A stretch of 64,000 bases of DNA from Ashinkailepas kermadecensis (GCA_034440615.1 JAOTOM010005099.1:352501-416500); one strand, 5' to 3'. Counted from the first letter of the stretch, positions 36,067 through 49,767 are shown. The notes: generated by a model from the letters alone, not told the origin. Made by a program: numbers and translations.

Positions 36067-37396
36067 GGCGTGACCCGGCACCGGCGCCGACTGCAGCGGA
36101 GCAGTGGTGTTGCACACTGAACGACTGTATGCATGTGTGTAGCAATCTTTGACATACAAGGAGTGGGAGCGCTGTTAACAGAAAGGACAGGTCGTGCCGC
36201 TCCACCTAGGCCATTTTGGCAGTCGACGATTGTACTGAGGTTTGTGATACGCGCGCCATGTTCGGCAGAGCATCCCGATTTCGGTAAGAGTGCGACCAAT
36301 TTCGGTATAAACCAGTCTTTAATGAGTCTGTAATGCGTTACGCATGAAATTGGAGACACTCTTGCCGAAATTGGACTCCCACACCGGATATAATGCACGG
36401 ACATTAAAGTTGAATTATATGTACACTGTTCCGTATTGCCGGATTTGCTTGTGTTAATGTATTTCTTATATGTGTGCATACTTCCGCGGGAACTGGACGC
36501 AGTACTGTGCACGCATGTCTCCACGGGCTGCTAAGACAGCGCGGTTGTGGTTGATCTACATTTTTTCCTCCCCAACGGTATGATGGCCCTGTGCCGTCTC
36601 CTTAGCTGCACAGTCGCTGGAAGTTCCGAGTGACCCTTGGCGTGAGAACTACTCGTGATCTTCGTACATATCCAGGCGAAACATCTGACCACATGGTCCG
36701 GTGTGTGGTTTCTAATCGTTGTTCGTGTCCGGGTGGACCTGAAGAATTTCCAGTTCAATGTAATCGGGGGATGTATCCATCGGCGTGAACCTTCAGCCGA
36801 CAACCGATTGTGAGTGTCCCGAGGATTGTTGTTGGTGCCGAGACGCACACAAGCAGATCGGAAGCCAAACCTTTGCGTAAGGTGACTACCTCTCACACAT
36901 CTGAATCGCTGGCAGAAAGGTAGGGACGTGGTCAAGAGTCATTTCAAGCCGTTTCGCTGGAGTGCCACGGGAGTGATGAGATAATTATCCGAAGTTCGAT
37001 AGCGGCTATGGCGGCAGCTTCATCGTTGACCATTTTTACTGCTGGTGGCAATTATAGCTTCATCGTCTGACCGATGTTCTCACGTGCGTACTGGCTGGTG
37101 GTCTGTGGAGCGACGACACAGACGGGAGTGTGCCCGACGTGATCCCGTTACAGCAGACTCCGCCCGACGTGATCCCGTTACAGCAGACTCGCGGAAGGCC
37201 AATGATCCAGTCTGTCCCCCCCCTCCTGCCGCGGTGCGTCAGTGCCGGAGGGCGCCGATAGTGTCCGGCGGAGGTGGCTGGCGGGCGGAAGCGCGTCCGT
37301 TCCGATAGCCTCCCGATGGGCAGCTGACTGGGTGACACAGTATGTGCCCGCCGCTCTTCGTCGATATCGTGTCGCTGACGGCCGACTGGGTTGCAG

Positions 37397-37530
37397 GCGC
37401 CGACGAGAGCGGCACTGCCGACCCGCTGCCGACGCCCGGTGGACCGCCACCTATGACCCAGCTCATCCCTGGGCTGCAGGTTCAAGCACAGGAAGACGCG
37501 TCCAGTCTCGCGCTACCCCAGGACCTACAG
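37397..37530 (+). CDS. Exon B of a TRERF1/MIDEAS-like gene (internal exon)
   Basis: A 134-bp exon completes a split codon with two bases and then encodes 44 residues. They run from ADESGTADPLPTPGGPPP through MTQLIPGLQ to SSLALPQDLQ, an acidic/proline-rich linker with no recognised domain. The acceptor is TGGGTTGCAG and the donor is CTACAG/GTGAGA, close to consensus. Entry phase 1 matches the end of exon A and exit phase 0 matches the start of exon C. The frame also stays open beyond the donor because the exon end and donor are copied downstream in a roughly 48-bp tandem repeat. A second donor (GTGAGA at 37579) would lengthen the exon by exactly 16 codons in frame. The sequence does not show which donor is used. 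Support rests on splice sites, phase and composition rather than on homology. Confidence 0.55.
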
Positions 37531-37765
37531 GTGAGAGTCGGGACTGGCTTCAGTCTCGCGATACCCCAGGGCCTGCGGGTGAGAGTAGGGCTGGCTTCAG
37601 TCTTGCGATGCCCCAGGGTCTACAACTGTGAGACGGGGCTGGCTTCAGCCTCGTTCTATCTCAGAGTCTACCAGTGGGAGTCAGTTTGGTTGCCTTCAGT
37701 CCGCGCTACCACAGGATCTGCAGGTGAAAGTCGGGCTGGTTTCTGTCTTGCGCTACCCCAAAACC
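37503..37765. repeat. ~48-bp tandem repeat across the exon B donor
   Basis: Units start CAGTCTCGCG at 37503 and 37551, with diverged copies at about 37598, 37646, 37697 and 37743. Each has a CTACCCCAGG-type middle and most have a GTGAGA-type sequence at the place of the donor (37531, 37579, 37627, 37724). The first unit contains the exon B end. Confidence 0.8.
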
Positions 37766-37913
37766 TGTGCATGAGTCAGTCGGCACCGCTTCAGCTACGG
37801 CGAGAGTCGGTCAGTTAGTCAGTCGGTCATCACGCTCCACCTGGAGCTGGATGGAGCCGGGAAATGAGAGAAGCAGGGAGATAACGGAATAGAGAAGAAG
37901 GTATGCGATAGAG

Positions 37914-38458
<545 letters not shown>

Positions 38459-40927
38459 GCGCGCGCGCGTCCGTTTGTGGACCAGGGAACGGTTTTATCC
38501 AGCAAGAGGACATTTGCAGAAGCGTGAGTCAGTAAATCATCCAGTGCTGAGGGTGGCTGAATCAATTAAACAGTACCGGCAACTGAGCTGAGCTACCGGT
38601 ACTGGTATTGCTACCTGGTGGTACTCGATGGCTGTTGGCATGTTTTCAGTGCCAGAGTGGCGGTCGCCATGCAGTGGCGGTCGCCAACACTGCCGGTCGC
38701 CAACACTGCCGCCGCTCCGTCTAGATCGTGCGAGGGACGGGACATTGCTGCACCGGACTGTTGCGAACAACTACCGCACCCACCCAGCAGATGCCCGAGT
38801 GCGAACGGGGCTGGCTGGGCGGCCGGCCAAGGCGCGGGCTCAATGTCAGTGACCTGTGTGACGTGTGCGGGGCCGGGCGGCGGTGTGCCGGCCAATGCCC
38901 GCCGTCGGGTCCGCGGTGGCGCCGCCGCCCCCGCCCACCGGCCGTCACCGGCGCCTGCGACCCGCGCCACCGGGTGGCCTGCGACCGCGGCCGACACGGC
39001 GGCCGGCACGGCGGCCGGTGCTGCGCCGTCCGTGTCGACGGCTCCCACGCAGACGTGTGTGTCGGCCGACATTGGCGAGAGGGGAGCGGCGTTGCCGGGC
39101 GTCCGTGCCACGTTGCCGGCGTGAGCTTGCTATCCCTGCCGCGCGGGGTATCGCCCGGGGCCCGCCGATTTCGGAACAGCTGCCGCGGGGAGGGTGGCAC
39201 TGGCGATGGCGGCGGGGGAGGGGTTATATCTGATCCGGACACCCGGTCCTGGATAGTGAGGGGTTGCCAATGTGGGCTGCCATGGGGAGGGTGGCACTGG
39301 TGACGGCGGTGGGGGACAGGCCCTACCATGTCCGGACACCTGGAAAGTAGGTGACAAGTCACCTATAACGCATTTGTTTTGCATGCAGTTCCCATACACT
39401 TAGTGACTAAGGGTCTCGGAAAGTGGAGTTGGCCGACATGGCTGACTTGGTCGCCCATTCCTACGCTCAACGAACAGAACCAATAACGTATGACAATAGC
39501 ATAACTGAGCCGGATGATAATAGCAAACCTAAGCCCACAACGGCTTCCAACACGGGAACTAAACCGGACGTGAATAGCAAAACTAAGCTCACAGCGGCTC
39601 CAGCACGGGAACTAAACCGGACGTCGAGCGGAAAAGATACAGCGCTAAGGATATGATGCATGGAAGGAAGATGGCACACCTTCGTCATGATGTGCGCATA
39701 TGACGCTGTCGGCACCACAGAGCCCAGTCTGGCCCGCAACTGATGCCTGCTCCTCCATCGATAGCCGGTGCGCCGTGGTGTACGTAATGCGCCATTCCCA
39801 TCCACTCGCTGTACGCTGAGATTGGCCGCACAAACCGCACAGCTGTCATGACGTTTAGCTGTAATTGAGAAGGTGGGCGATCCATCGTCCGTGATTGTGG
39901 CTGCCGGCGGTCAGCCGAGGCAGCCCGTCATGCTTGGCTGGTCCGGTCGGTGCGCGATATCAGGCCGTTTCTGGTCTGTCGAGCATGGCCGCCGGCTGCA
40001 TTGTTCCAGCCTGCGTGCCTGGTTTGGAACGCTAGTTCGTCTTCTTTGGTTGGTAATGAGTCGCTTTGTTCCGTACTTTGTTCTCTGATGATTTACTTGC
40101 AGGCGGGAATTGGTCTTGAATAGGCGCATTGTGTTGTGTCGACACAGCTGCCGGTGCCGGCAAAGTGAGTAGCACTCGCAGTTGCAGTTCATGTCGCAGT
40201 TCTGCGACATGTCTTGCTGTCGCCTCCGTTGTTGTTCTTCGCCTCTGTTGTGGTCGGAGCAACATGTCAGTCGCTGGACGTCATGCTAGATGACCTCGGA
40301 AATAGGCGACACAAAAAGCCGGACAGCAAGCACCAACCCGACATGTGCCACGATCGAGCGCTAGTCCTCACGTGTCTCACACGACTCCTCACGTGTCTCA
40401 CACGACTCCACTGCATAGCCACCGGCGCCGGCGGATACCATGTGTTCGCGCACAGGCGCGTGCCAACAGCCGGGATGGCGTGCACGGTGCGTAACCCAAG
40501 GTCGCACGCACCGTCCAGCCTCGAGCCGTGCCGGGCTGCAGCGGCGCCTGCGAGTTGCCGGCCGCCGCCTCGGCCGCGCGTGACCTCGGAGCCGACAACT
40601 GCGCACGGCGCCGCCGACGAAAAATGGCACCGCTTCTCGTCTCCAGCGAGGAGAGGCGACGTCGACCACAGCTGATTGATGTGTGCCCGCCGCCCGACCG
40701 GCCCGAGGCGATGCGCAGCCGTGCTGGTGAAATTGTTCTCGTCCGGTGTTCGCCCCGCTTCAGGGTGCAGACTTGGGAGGTCGGCAGCCGGTGTGATTGA
40801 GCAGCGGTGGGCCGACAGGCAGACCCGCGAGTGTACGACCTCGGACCAGCCAGCAGCCGACTGGAGGAACGTCGGCCTAGCCAGCGGCGGCGGCGGGCCC
40901 GGTCATGTCGACAGCGTCCCCCCCCCC

Positions 40928-41150
40928 CCCCCTTCAGAAGACCAGATCAGAGACTGCCACCTCGCCGTCCAGGACCAGCCAGCAGCCGACTGCAGCGTCA
41001 GACGACAGCGTCGTCTCATTCCCCCCCATCTTCCAGAAGACCAGATCAGAGACTGCCACCTCGCCGTCCAGGACCAGCCAGCAGCCGACTGCAGCGTCAG
41101 ACGACAGCGTCGTCTCATTCCCCCTCCTCCAGGACCAGATCAAGGACTGC
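40928..41150. repeat. ~99-bp tandem repeat, about 2.2 copies
   Basis: ACCAGATCAGAGACTGCCAC and CAGCAGCCGACTGCAGCGTC recur with a 99-bp period. A C-run stands at the start of the array. Confidence 0.85.
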
Positions 41151-41420
41151 CGCCTTGCTGAGAGCGACATGCGGTGTTGTCCGGCGCTCGCGTTCTCTGC
41201 ATGTCGGACGGACGTCACTAAACACAGACGTCGGGCAGCGTGAACACCACACCGCATCTCGGCATGTTGTTCCCCCTGGTGATGTGGGTGAAGCCCGAGA
41301 GCAGGCTTGACTGCCTGGTCGGTGAGCGGGTGCGGGTGTGTGTGCCGCTGGGTGGGGCCACCGGCGCAGCTCCTCGGCCGTGGCTGACGCGCGGCCGGCC
41401 CTTCACCCGGTGTGCCGTTG

Positions 41421-41520
41421 TCACGTCGCATAACCTAACCCAACCTAATCTAGCCTAACCTAGCGTAACATAACGTAACAATGTAACGTAACCCAGCATA
41501 ACCTAACCTAACCTAACCAA
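41421..41520. repeat. Interstitial telomere-like pentamers (CCTAA/TTAGG)
   Basis: The segment is made of CCTAACCTAACC-type pentamers with TAACATAACG and TAGCC variants. The purest part is near 41500-41516. TTAGG is the usual arthropod telomere unit. Here it is degenerate and internal. Confidence 0.6.
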
Positions 41521-42576
41521 GCCTTGTTCTCGTGTCACTGAGCTCGTGGTGAATCCGCTACGGAACGGCCATGCTATGCAAATATATAACATGTTGTATA
41601 CTTGTATAGCCTGGCCGAGAGCTGAACGTGTTGCCCATGCACGGACACGGCCACCCCGTTGCCTCGTGCCCAGCCTGAACCGGTGTCAGTTGCGAGCTGA
41701 TCTTCCCAGCTGGGGGGGAGGACAGAATGCCAGCACTGGTAGCGACACGAACCCAGTCTTGCCACGACCGGCAGGCCGATACAGGCTGTCGCTTGATTCA
41801 ACCGAGTCATTGGAGTGGCGTACTCTAGCGCTCTGGTAGGCTTTCTCTGACGTCATACCCTTCTGGGAGCGGCTGTGACGTACGAGGTGTGTCTTTATTA
41901 GGCGGTGTGACGTCACTCGCACTCAGAGTTACGCTTTAGACTTGGTGCCGCCCCAGGGAAGCCGGGCACTATCTGGGCGTTACGCAGCAGCTAATGGTGG
42001 TCCGGGCTGACTCCAGGGGTTAGCGGCCGGCGTCGGGCGCAGCACGAGGCTTCTCTCTGGTTTGGAGACGAGGGCGAGCCTCCCGCCGGGGGGGGACGAG
42101 AGCTCGCGCTTGCCGGTGACGTGAGGGCCAGCCCTCGCCGGGAGACGAGGCTGAATTTGGCTGCCGCATGGCGGCGATGAGGAGGACGATAAAAAATGGA
42201 GGACAAAGAAGAAGAAGAAACTGACTGATGGCGCAGACGCGGCGTGCGACACTGCCTGCAGCTGTCGTTGTCGACACCCCAGTGGCCATCGTCCAATACA
42301 GCTGACGAAATTATCGAGGAAGAACAAGCTCAGAGGCGGTGAGCCAGCCAAGCTGCTGCTGTGCAACGCCATCGTGATCGAAGTTCCGTAAGCCTGCGAT
42401 TATTCTTGGCAGCGAGGCCCGTAACACTATCCAGACATAATGGGTGAGTATTGCCGCCCGTCACGGCAATGCTGTAAATCACATGCGGTAGCATCAACGC
42501 GCCTACCACCGGCTTTGTGATGTTTTTTGGCAAGACACAACGGTGGTGTGACAATGCAGCTAGGATACCTGGACAC

Positions 42577-42650
42577 CAGTGGCGCAACCAGGATGGTTTT
42601 TCAGGGGAGGGCCGGCGTCGGAGGGGTATCCCTCCCCTGGACGCTCGTTT
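42577..42650 (+). mobile_element. MITE-like family 1 left-end fragment
   Basis: CCAGTGGCGCAACCAGGAT is followed by a G-rich stretch and CCCTCCCCTGG, matching the left end of the 23459 copy. The right end is not recognisable. Confidence 0.4.
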
Positions 42651-43902
42651 CTTTCCGTAGGGCTGCCCCCTACCGAGGTGCATATAGCACTTGTACAGGG
42701 CATAATTTTCGGAGGGCAAGCCAATCGCACTCGTGACATTATTTTTACCAGCTACTCCGATTTCAGTGTCAATTGGATAATCCCATTAAAATGTGTGATT
42801 AATATAGGCACCAAGTTCACATCTTTGGCCGTGATGTCAACAGATGCATGGATCGAATGAGGTCAAGTCTGTTGGGATGTGCGTATTTCCTGATTGTCAC
42901 ATGTTGCAACTGGTTCTTCGGTGGACAGTTTCGAAAACCACCGACTGATGTGATGACTGGAAGAAGACTACACACTTGGCTGTTGTGTCACCCCGCAGCC
43001 GTATCAGCCAAAAACGGTCTCTATGAAGTTGCTGGGTTTTATTTCGATGGACAACGGATAGTTCTGCTTCAGTGGTGGTGTGGCTCCCCTACTCCGACAT
43101 TATGCTTGACAGCAGCTGATATGTGGGCACACTGTCAGGCTGCCGGAGAGAGGGGCCAGCATCGTTCTCGTACCAGCACGCACAAAGTGCTGAAAGACGC
43201 CGGCAAGTATATCCAAGTATACTTCCGGCAATATCCAAGTATCGGCAGAAAGTGTGCAAAGAACATAGCATCCGCACAGAGGACCTAGTCCGCTTCCAGC
43301 TGCATTCTACGAAGACCCAGCCTCGCTACGACTCCCAGCACTGCAAGGCTACTGTCGTAAAGGGCACCCAGATCACGTGGCTCTCTAGCACAAGATCGTA
43401 ACAGGGCACACAGAATGTCAGACGTGCCCTAAAGCCCTCTACCTGTTGTCGTGCCCCTCCCTACAGGCGTGCCCGCGCCCCCACAAATGTAATGTGGCTG
43501 CAATTACTGACTCACATCTCCACTACAGAGGTGCCGTGTGCAGTTCCTGTGCAACTGTTGGGGTGGGGTGTCCCTGTACTGCACGGGAGTGTTTTTACAG
43601 CAAGACCAAGGATGCTCTTCTCTACAGTGGAGCCCCAACAACTGCTAGGGTGTCTGTAACTGCTGGGGTATCACTGCAACTACTGTGTGCCCTCTGCAGA
43701 TTGCAAGGGCGCCCCTACAACGGATGGGGTACCCATCTGCGGACTGCAGAGGTTAACCGTGCCCGACTCATACCCCTCCCCCCCCCGCGCGTATAATAAG
43801 CGCCTAGGTTGTTTTTGCGTGGAGTGGCGCGTTGCCAATGGAGATGCTCACTGGAGGCAAACTGCTAACACGATATCGCGTGCCTTGGGTAATAGCGTAT
43901 CA

Positions 43903-44112
43903 CCTGCGTCCTGCATGGCTAACTGTCATGCCATTTCGAGTGAAGCATTCTCGCAATACCTCCGTGGTGTTCACATAGCGATCTAGGTTGTTAGAGCCCT
44001 TAGTAACAAGCTGCAGGCAGTCGTCCGCATACCGGACAAACGCTGCGTGGCAGGCACGATTGATAAGTTCAGTCGCGCAGGGGATCAGTACGTGATCCGT
44101 ATACCTGTCCAA
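43903..44112 (-). pseudogene. Reverse-transcriptase fragment with YADD box
   Basis: The minus-strand frame reads CHAAFVRYADDCLQLV. RYADD is the catalytic motif C box of reverse transcriptases, followed by NLDRYVNTTEVLRECFTRNGM, which fits the helix after motif C. Only about 70 residues remain open. The clade (non-LTR, Penelope-like or other) cannot be told from this piece. Confidence 0.5.
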
Positions 44113-46152
44113 TTGTTCGGTCCCGGTTCATGTTTTGCCCCTCACATGCTCTGTGTGTTTGCCCTCATTGAAGGTTCCTGGACCTGAACCTGTGAACACC
44201 TCCCCAACATAGAAGATTATATCCAGGGAACGGGGAGCATCATGGTGCCGATATCTCCAATCCTCGCCGCCTTTTCACGGGACATCTTTTTTGTCCATTA
44301 GCGCAAGTTTCGTCTTTAAATATAGGTCGGTTTGCGTCCTTTTTCAAGAAAATGCCCTCCCGGTAAGGCAATGTTTTAATACCAGAATATAGCGCCCTTA
44401 ATTTTATACATGACAGTATGCTTAATTTTTCCACGAATGTACCTTTCGTTACGAATTTCGGCCGCACACGGAGTCGTAAAAGATGTCCTTGTTTAGTCGA
44501 TAGAGTTTTCTATTGCCATTGTTCTCCTCTTTGGACGAAGGAGTCCATCGTGACTTTGGCTGGGGTATCTCCACTACGGAGACAGGTTGGCCGGCTTTAT
44601 CTGTGAGAACCTTGGGTCAGAGGCCTGTTGGCTCCGCATGCAGACCACCTTTGCTGCCGTCCTCGTGGGGGGAGGGGAAGGCAATTGCCATGAGAGATGA
44701 CAAAATCCCAGCCACTGAAGTGGCCTGGCACGACACCGGAACTGTGGGCTTAGCCGGCACCGTCGCTGATAGTTACAGCCAATGATGATAGATAACCATT
44801 GGGAAGGTGGAATGCTGGAGCTGAGCCAGCCTCAGTGAGGCACTGCCAGTCGACAATCGCACATGAGTATGCAGCACGTGCCAAGCGGTACCACTGAGAG
44901 GTCCGGCACGCGTTGCCAGGGGACATGATTCATTACACACATGCCACATTGCAGTCAACACCGAGGTCCTGTGGTGCACACAGGTGCTCTTGTTTGCTGT
45001 TCTTGTCCAGCAATGAACCTGAAGTCGGTAGCCATGCGTGCACTCATATGTGTTTAGTTGAAATTGATTGAGATTGAATTGAATCGAAGCGATGAAATTG
45101 AAAGTGACGACTCTGATTGATTGATGGTAAAGCCGTGCCGAGCAATCAAAGTATTGCCAATCGAACCACGTGAAGTCGACCAGAAATCATTTTCTTGAAT
45201 ACTGTCGTATTCGGCTACGTTCAGACTTCCAAGTACGCCAAGGTGCAGTTTCTCGCCAGATAACGCTAGGTTTAGGTCACCACAACAAATACCATGCAGG
45301 AAAGAGCCTTTCCAATAATTATTGCACGGGTTTAGCATATCAGCCAGATCTACGTCGCGGTAGCGTCCTGTGGTTGCGTGTGGTATGTTCCTCCGTATCA
45401 GTTTGTGTTGCCGTGACGCTGAGCTGCAAGCGCGTGACGACTTTGCAGTCGACGTATATTGTTGACTGTTGGCGGACAATTGGTCTCGGGAGCCGGCTCG
45501 GGCTGGTGCTGTGGCGAAGGGCGTTGCACGATGGTTCTTTGTCTACCGCGGCGGCGATCGCGGCTGGTTACGATTTGACATTTCATTTGTGTAAATGCAA
45601 GCAAGCGAGAGTGCATGACTACAAGAAGTAAGGACAAGCGGTGGTCCTTTCAAAAACGATGAATTTATGTTTTGATTCTTGTTTTCCTCTGTGCTAGTAC
45701 CTTATGCGGTGGTAACCAACTCTATCAGATTGTTTCGGTCACTTCATTCAGCCAGTGACCACTGCGTGTACTGCAGTTGCGCAATGCTGTGCCCTGCGAT
45801 GTCATGAAATGAAGCAAAGATAGTGCAATATATGCATGCTGTTCTCACAATTAATTATAAACTTCTGCAACAAATGGACACAATAGTGGCTGGCAATAGA
45901 GCATCCTTGGTCAGAGCCAACAACAAGTACATCATCTATTGAAAGCTGTTTTTCCGATTTGTCAGAAAATTGGTAGTCATGTCTTCTTACCTTATTTTAG
46001 ACATGGTGGTTGCTTCACTAAAATCCCTATCCTTCCTAACTAGGCCAACAAAAGGCATGAGTTTCCCTTGAACATGGGACACACCGAGGACGGCGAATTC
46101 AATATTGGGTGGTGGGAAATTCCTCCTGAAGAGTAAGCAGAGAAACGAAAAC

Positions 46153-46445
<293 letters not shown>

Positions 46446-46847
46446 GTCCCCCTACTCACCTGCACGTCCGAGAACCCGACTGGCCGCCGTACAGACTGTG
46501 CCGGCGCCTTCGTGTGTGCACCTGCCTGCCTTTCCTGGTGACAGCCCCCCCCTACACACACGTATGCCACTTTATCAGCGTCATCCACTGCATGCTCCTA
46601 CACGCTGGGCCTCGACAGCAATCGGCTCCCGTCGCGAGATGGCTAGGCGGCGCTCCTCCCCCCCCCCCTCACTCCCTGCTCCACCGCATGCCCAGCCGCC
46701 TCGGCCGTCATCCACGTCACGCTAACCGTGATATAACGGCGCAGGAATGGTGCCATTTGCGCCGCTTGATACATCGACTGCTGTCTTCAGCTCCAGGTGA
46801 TCGTGAAATCATGTATAGATGGTGCCATTTGCGTGCCTTCGTGGTTG

Positions 46848-47035
46848 TCATGGTGATCCCGCGGGTGAGCGGCTGCTGCTCATTGGTCAGGACGGCTCTG
46901 AGTACGCTCGGCAACCGTCCCAGCATGTGTGCCACCGTTGTTGCCATGGTGATCCCGAGTGTGAGCGGCTGCTCAGTGGTCAGGACGGCTCTGAGTAGGC
47001 TCCGCGACGGTCCTAACATGTGTGCCACCGCGGTG
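46848..47035. repeat. ~95-bp direct duplication
   Basis: CATGGTGATCCCG, GTGAGCGGCTGCT, GGTCAGGACGGCTCTGAGTA and CATGTGTGCCACCG occur in the same order twice. Confidence 0.8.
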
Positions 47036-47599
47036 GCTGGGCCGCGTGGGAAGACAGAGCAGACACGGCAGATGTATTGAGAAGAGGATGTCGGTGAGAC
47101 GAGAGCCTGTGACACATGTGTGTGCCACATCATGGGTGTAGATTCCCGTAGGGCAATCTGGCAGCTGCCACACCGACACAAACATTGGTATCTCATGTCG
47201 TTCTAATACTTTGAAAGCCAATTTAACCAAATATCGTCGTCAACGTTCAGTAAAAGAACGGTCTGAGGGTCCTCCCTCCTTCGCTGCTCGACAAATTTCT
47301 TCCGTTGCAAATTCAGGCAATAATTCCCGATAGATGCCCTTATGCAGCCGTATTCTTCGTAAGCGCACTTAATTGGCCATACCGAAGTTTTCCAGGTACG
47401 CACCCCTGTGTCACAGTTGCCGAGTTTACATGGGCCGCGATAATTCGAGTTTTCAGCTTAAACAGCGCAGCGCCGTATTTGCCGTCCATGAAAACGCTTG
47501 TCAAACGATCAGTAAATTCGAATACAGCGCGGGCTGAAATCCTTTGCGCAATAAGGATTTGGGTGATGTGAACGGATTTCGTTTGGATTTACGCTATAA

Positions 47600-47633
47600 A
47601 AAAAACGCGACGCATCTCAGTGTCGCGTTTTTT
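47600..47633. other. Perfect 12-bp hairpin ending in a T run
   Basis: AAAAAACGCGAC (47600-47611) and GTCGCGTTTTTT (47622-47633) pair perfectly around a 10-base loop. It looks like a bacterial intrinsic terminator, but in this setting it is more likely the end of a small transposable element or chance. Confidence 0.4.
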
Positions 47634-47884
47634 GTATTGTTTGTCCTACTACCTACTTCCTCACGGACAAAGGAAATGATTGGAAGGAAGGTGAAGTTCA
47701 GTGATGCTGGGGCTCGTGCGAGATCACCAATTATTCCGTACTTCCGACGGCAAGAGGCATCGCAATGCTCACGTGAGCTGGTGGTTAATGCTGAGTGCGA
47801 AGTAGTTTGAACATTACAATTTGAAAGGCATGTTCATCCTTAACCTTACACTTACCATAACTGAAAAACATCTGCCATTTATCA

Positions 47885-48140
47885 GCCGACTTTTTATGTC
47901 CTCGAAGTCTAATTGGTTGCTCTAATTTTTTGTCCTCGAAGTCTAATTGGTTGCTCTAATCCAAGTTGCTCTAATTGGTGAATTAGACGCTTGTGTGGAA
48001 CTTTATCAAACGTCTCACTAAGTTTTAAGTACACGACATCGATCCTGCTTTGATTGTCAACTTCTCTAGTTACCTACTCCATGAACTCCAGTAAATTAGT
48101 TAAGCAAGATCTCCCGGATCGAAATCCATATTGAGTATCC
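47885..48140 (-). pseudogene. CR1-like LINE reverse-transcriptase relic
   Basis: Minus-strand translation gives DTQYGFRSGRSCLTNLLEF, an internal stop, VTREVDNQSRIDVVYL and SETFDKVPHKRLIHQLEQL. In CR1-type elements this reads QHGFxxGRSCLTNLLEFF...VDVVYLDFxKAFDxVPHxRLL. The catalytic Asp of motif A (YLDF) is Lys here and a stop precedes it, so it is dead. A 39-bp direct duplication (GTCCTCGAAGTCTAATTGG) is present at its 3' side. Confidence 0.8.
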
Positions 48141-48891
48141 CTTAAAAGTTTTTAAAACGTGATGAAAATGAAAACCTAGCATAACCTAGATCCAGACGCT
48201 GGCCTGGCTCAATCTCAATAGTGCGTTTATCTAAGCTGCTCAGGATTTCCTTGTGCAGCACTTGGAAAATATTCCAGGAAAACAGCACGAGAAAAACGAT
48301 TTGTTTTAAATGTCACTACTTATTCGTCTGTTACTGCCCGCCATACAACACAATCATCAATATTTTCGGTTGTTCTGAAATGTGCCACCCTTGACAAAAC
48401 ACGTCCATACATTCGAATTTCTCTCGCATCTCCTTAAACGGATAATGCGCTGCCAAACCGGCGATCCCATGTAAGCACCCCGAACGAACGGGGCTGAGCG
48501 CTTCGTTTGATCCCATCCAGCTTCGAATTTACTTTCGGGTGCCCATGTCGCCTGAGTAGGTGTCACATCTGCTCAGGACTGACGAGGGCAGATCGTGCTT
48601 GGCGGATTCACACCTAACCACGAAGAACGTGATCACTGAAGGCCATGTGCCACTGCCACTGAAGATCATGTGTCATGTCTCGTATCAAGTGGAATGAACA
48701 CGTTGCATATCTGAAGTCAGCTAATTGCAAAGTTGTGTCTGTTCAGTGAATTTTATTTCCCGACCATTAAGCTGATCAGAGTGACCTCAGGACTGTTCCT
48801 GTCCTGTCCTGGGCATATGCAGTGTGTGGACGACATGGCACTCCTGGACCCTGAATCGCTTATCTGACGCTTATCTTGACCTTGCCGGCAG

Positions 48892-49767
48892 GATCTGAAG
48901 ATCGCCACGCCGGACAAGCTTCGGCGGCATTCCGACTCGGACCACTTCGTTATGAAGCGACCGTTGTCGCTCTATATGTCGGATAAAAGCCACAAACGCC
49001 TCAGTCGAACAGTCTCGGAGAGCGGCGACACCCTGCCCCAGCTGGCGCTGGCCGACGTGCTGGAGAGCTCGCTGCTGCAGGGCGACTACTCGACGCACGC
49101 GGAAGACGCCGCCTCGGCCGACGCCGGCTACATGCCCCAGGACGACGTGTTCGGCGCACCGGTCGAGCTCGAGGAGGGCGGCGCGCTGAGCGACGTCAGC
49201 CCGGCGCTGCTGGAGGGCCAGTACGGCGCCAGTCCCGGCCTGCAGCAGTTCTCGGAGGTGTCCTCGTACAACCGACCGCTGCAGAGTCCCACCGTCAACC
49301 AGAGCAACCAGGAGGCGGTCGGGCCCTCGGCGCCGCCGCCGCCGCCACCACCTCCGCCGCCACCGCCGCCGCCGCCGCCCCCGCCGCCGCCGTCCGCCGG
49401 CCAAGTGATGTACAGCCAGTACGGCAGCTACTCGCCGCTGGCGTCGCCGGCGCACCCGCAGGTGTTCCAGTACCCGCCGCACTCGCACGCGTCGCCGCAG
49501 CAGGGCTCGCCGCTGACGGCGCGCCACTCGCCGCTGCTGCAGTCGCCGCTGACGGTGGCGCACGCGCAGCTCTCGCCGCTGCATAAGACGGAGGCGCAGC
49601 AGAAGCTCACGTACATCATGTCGCGCTCGGCCGGCCTCAGCCACATGCAGTCGCCGCTGGCGTCGCCGGCCTACGCGGCCGGCTACCCGGCCGCCGCCGC
49701 CGCCCAGCTGCAGACCGAGGCCGGTCAGATGGCGTTGCCGTCCGTCCAGTACGTCAACGTGGGCATC

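Noticed and set aside
42848..43288. 146-residue open frame
   Set aside because: No domain seen, and the start lies just after a transposon fragment; insufficient support for a gene.
45054..45479. Minus-strand segment with GDLNLALSG, possibly a LINE endonuclease
   Set aside because: Only the GDLN tetrapeptide fits. The expected downstream TR...SDH parts are absent, so the match may be chance.
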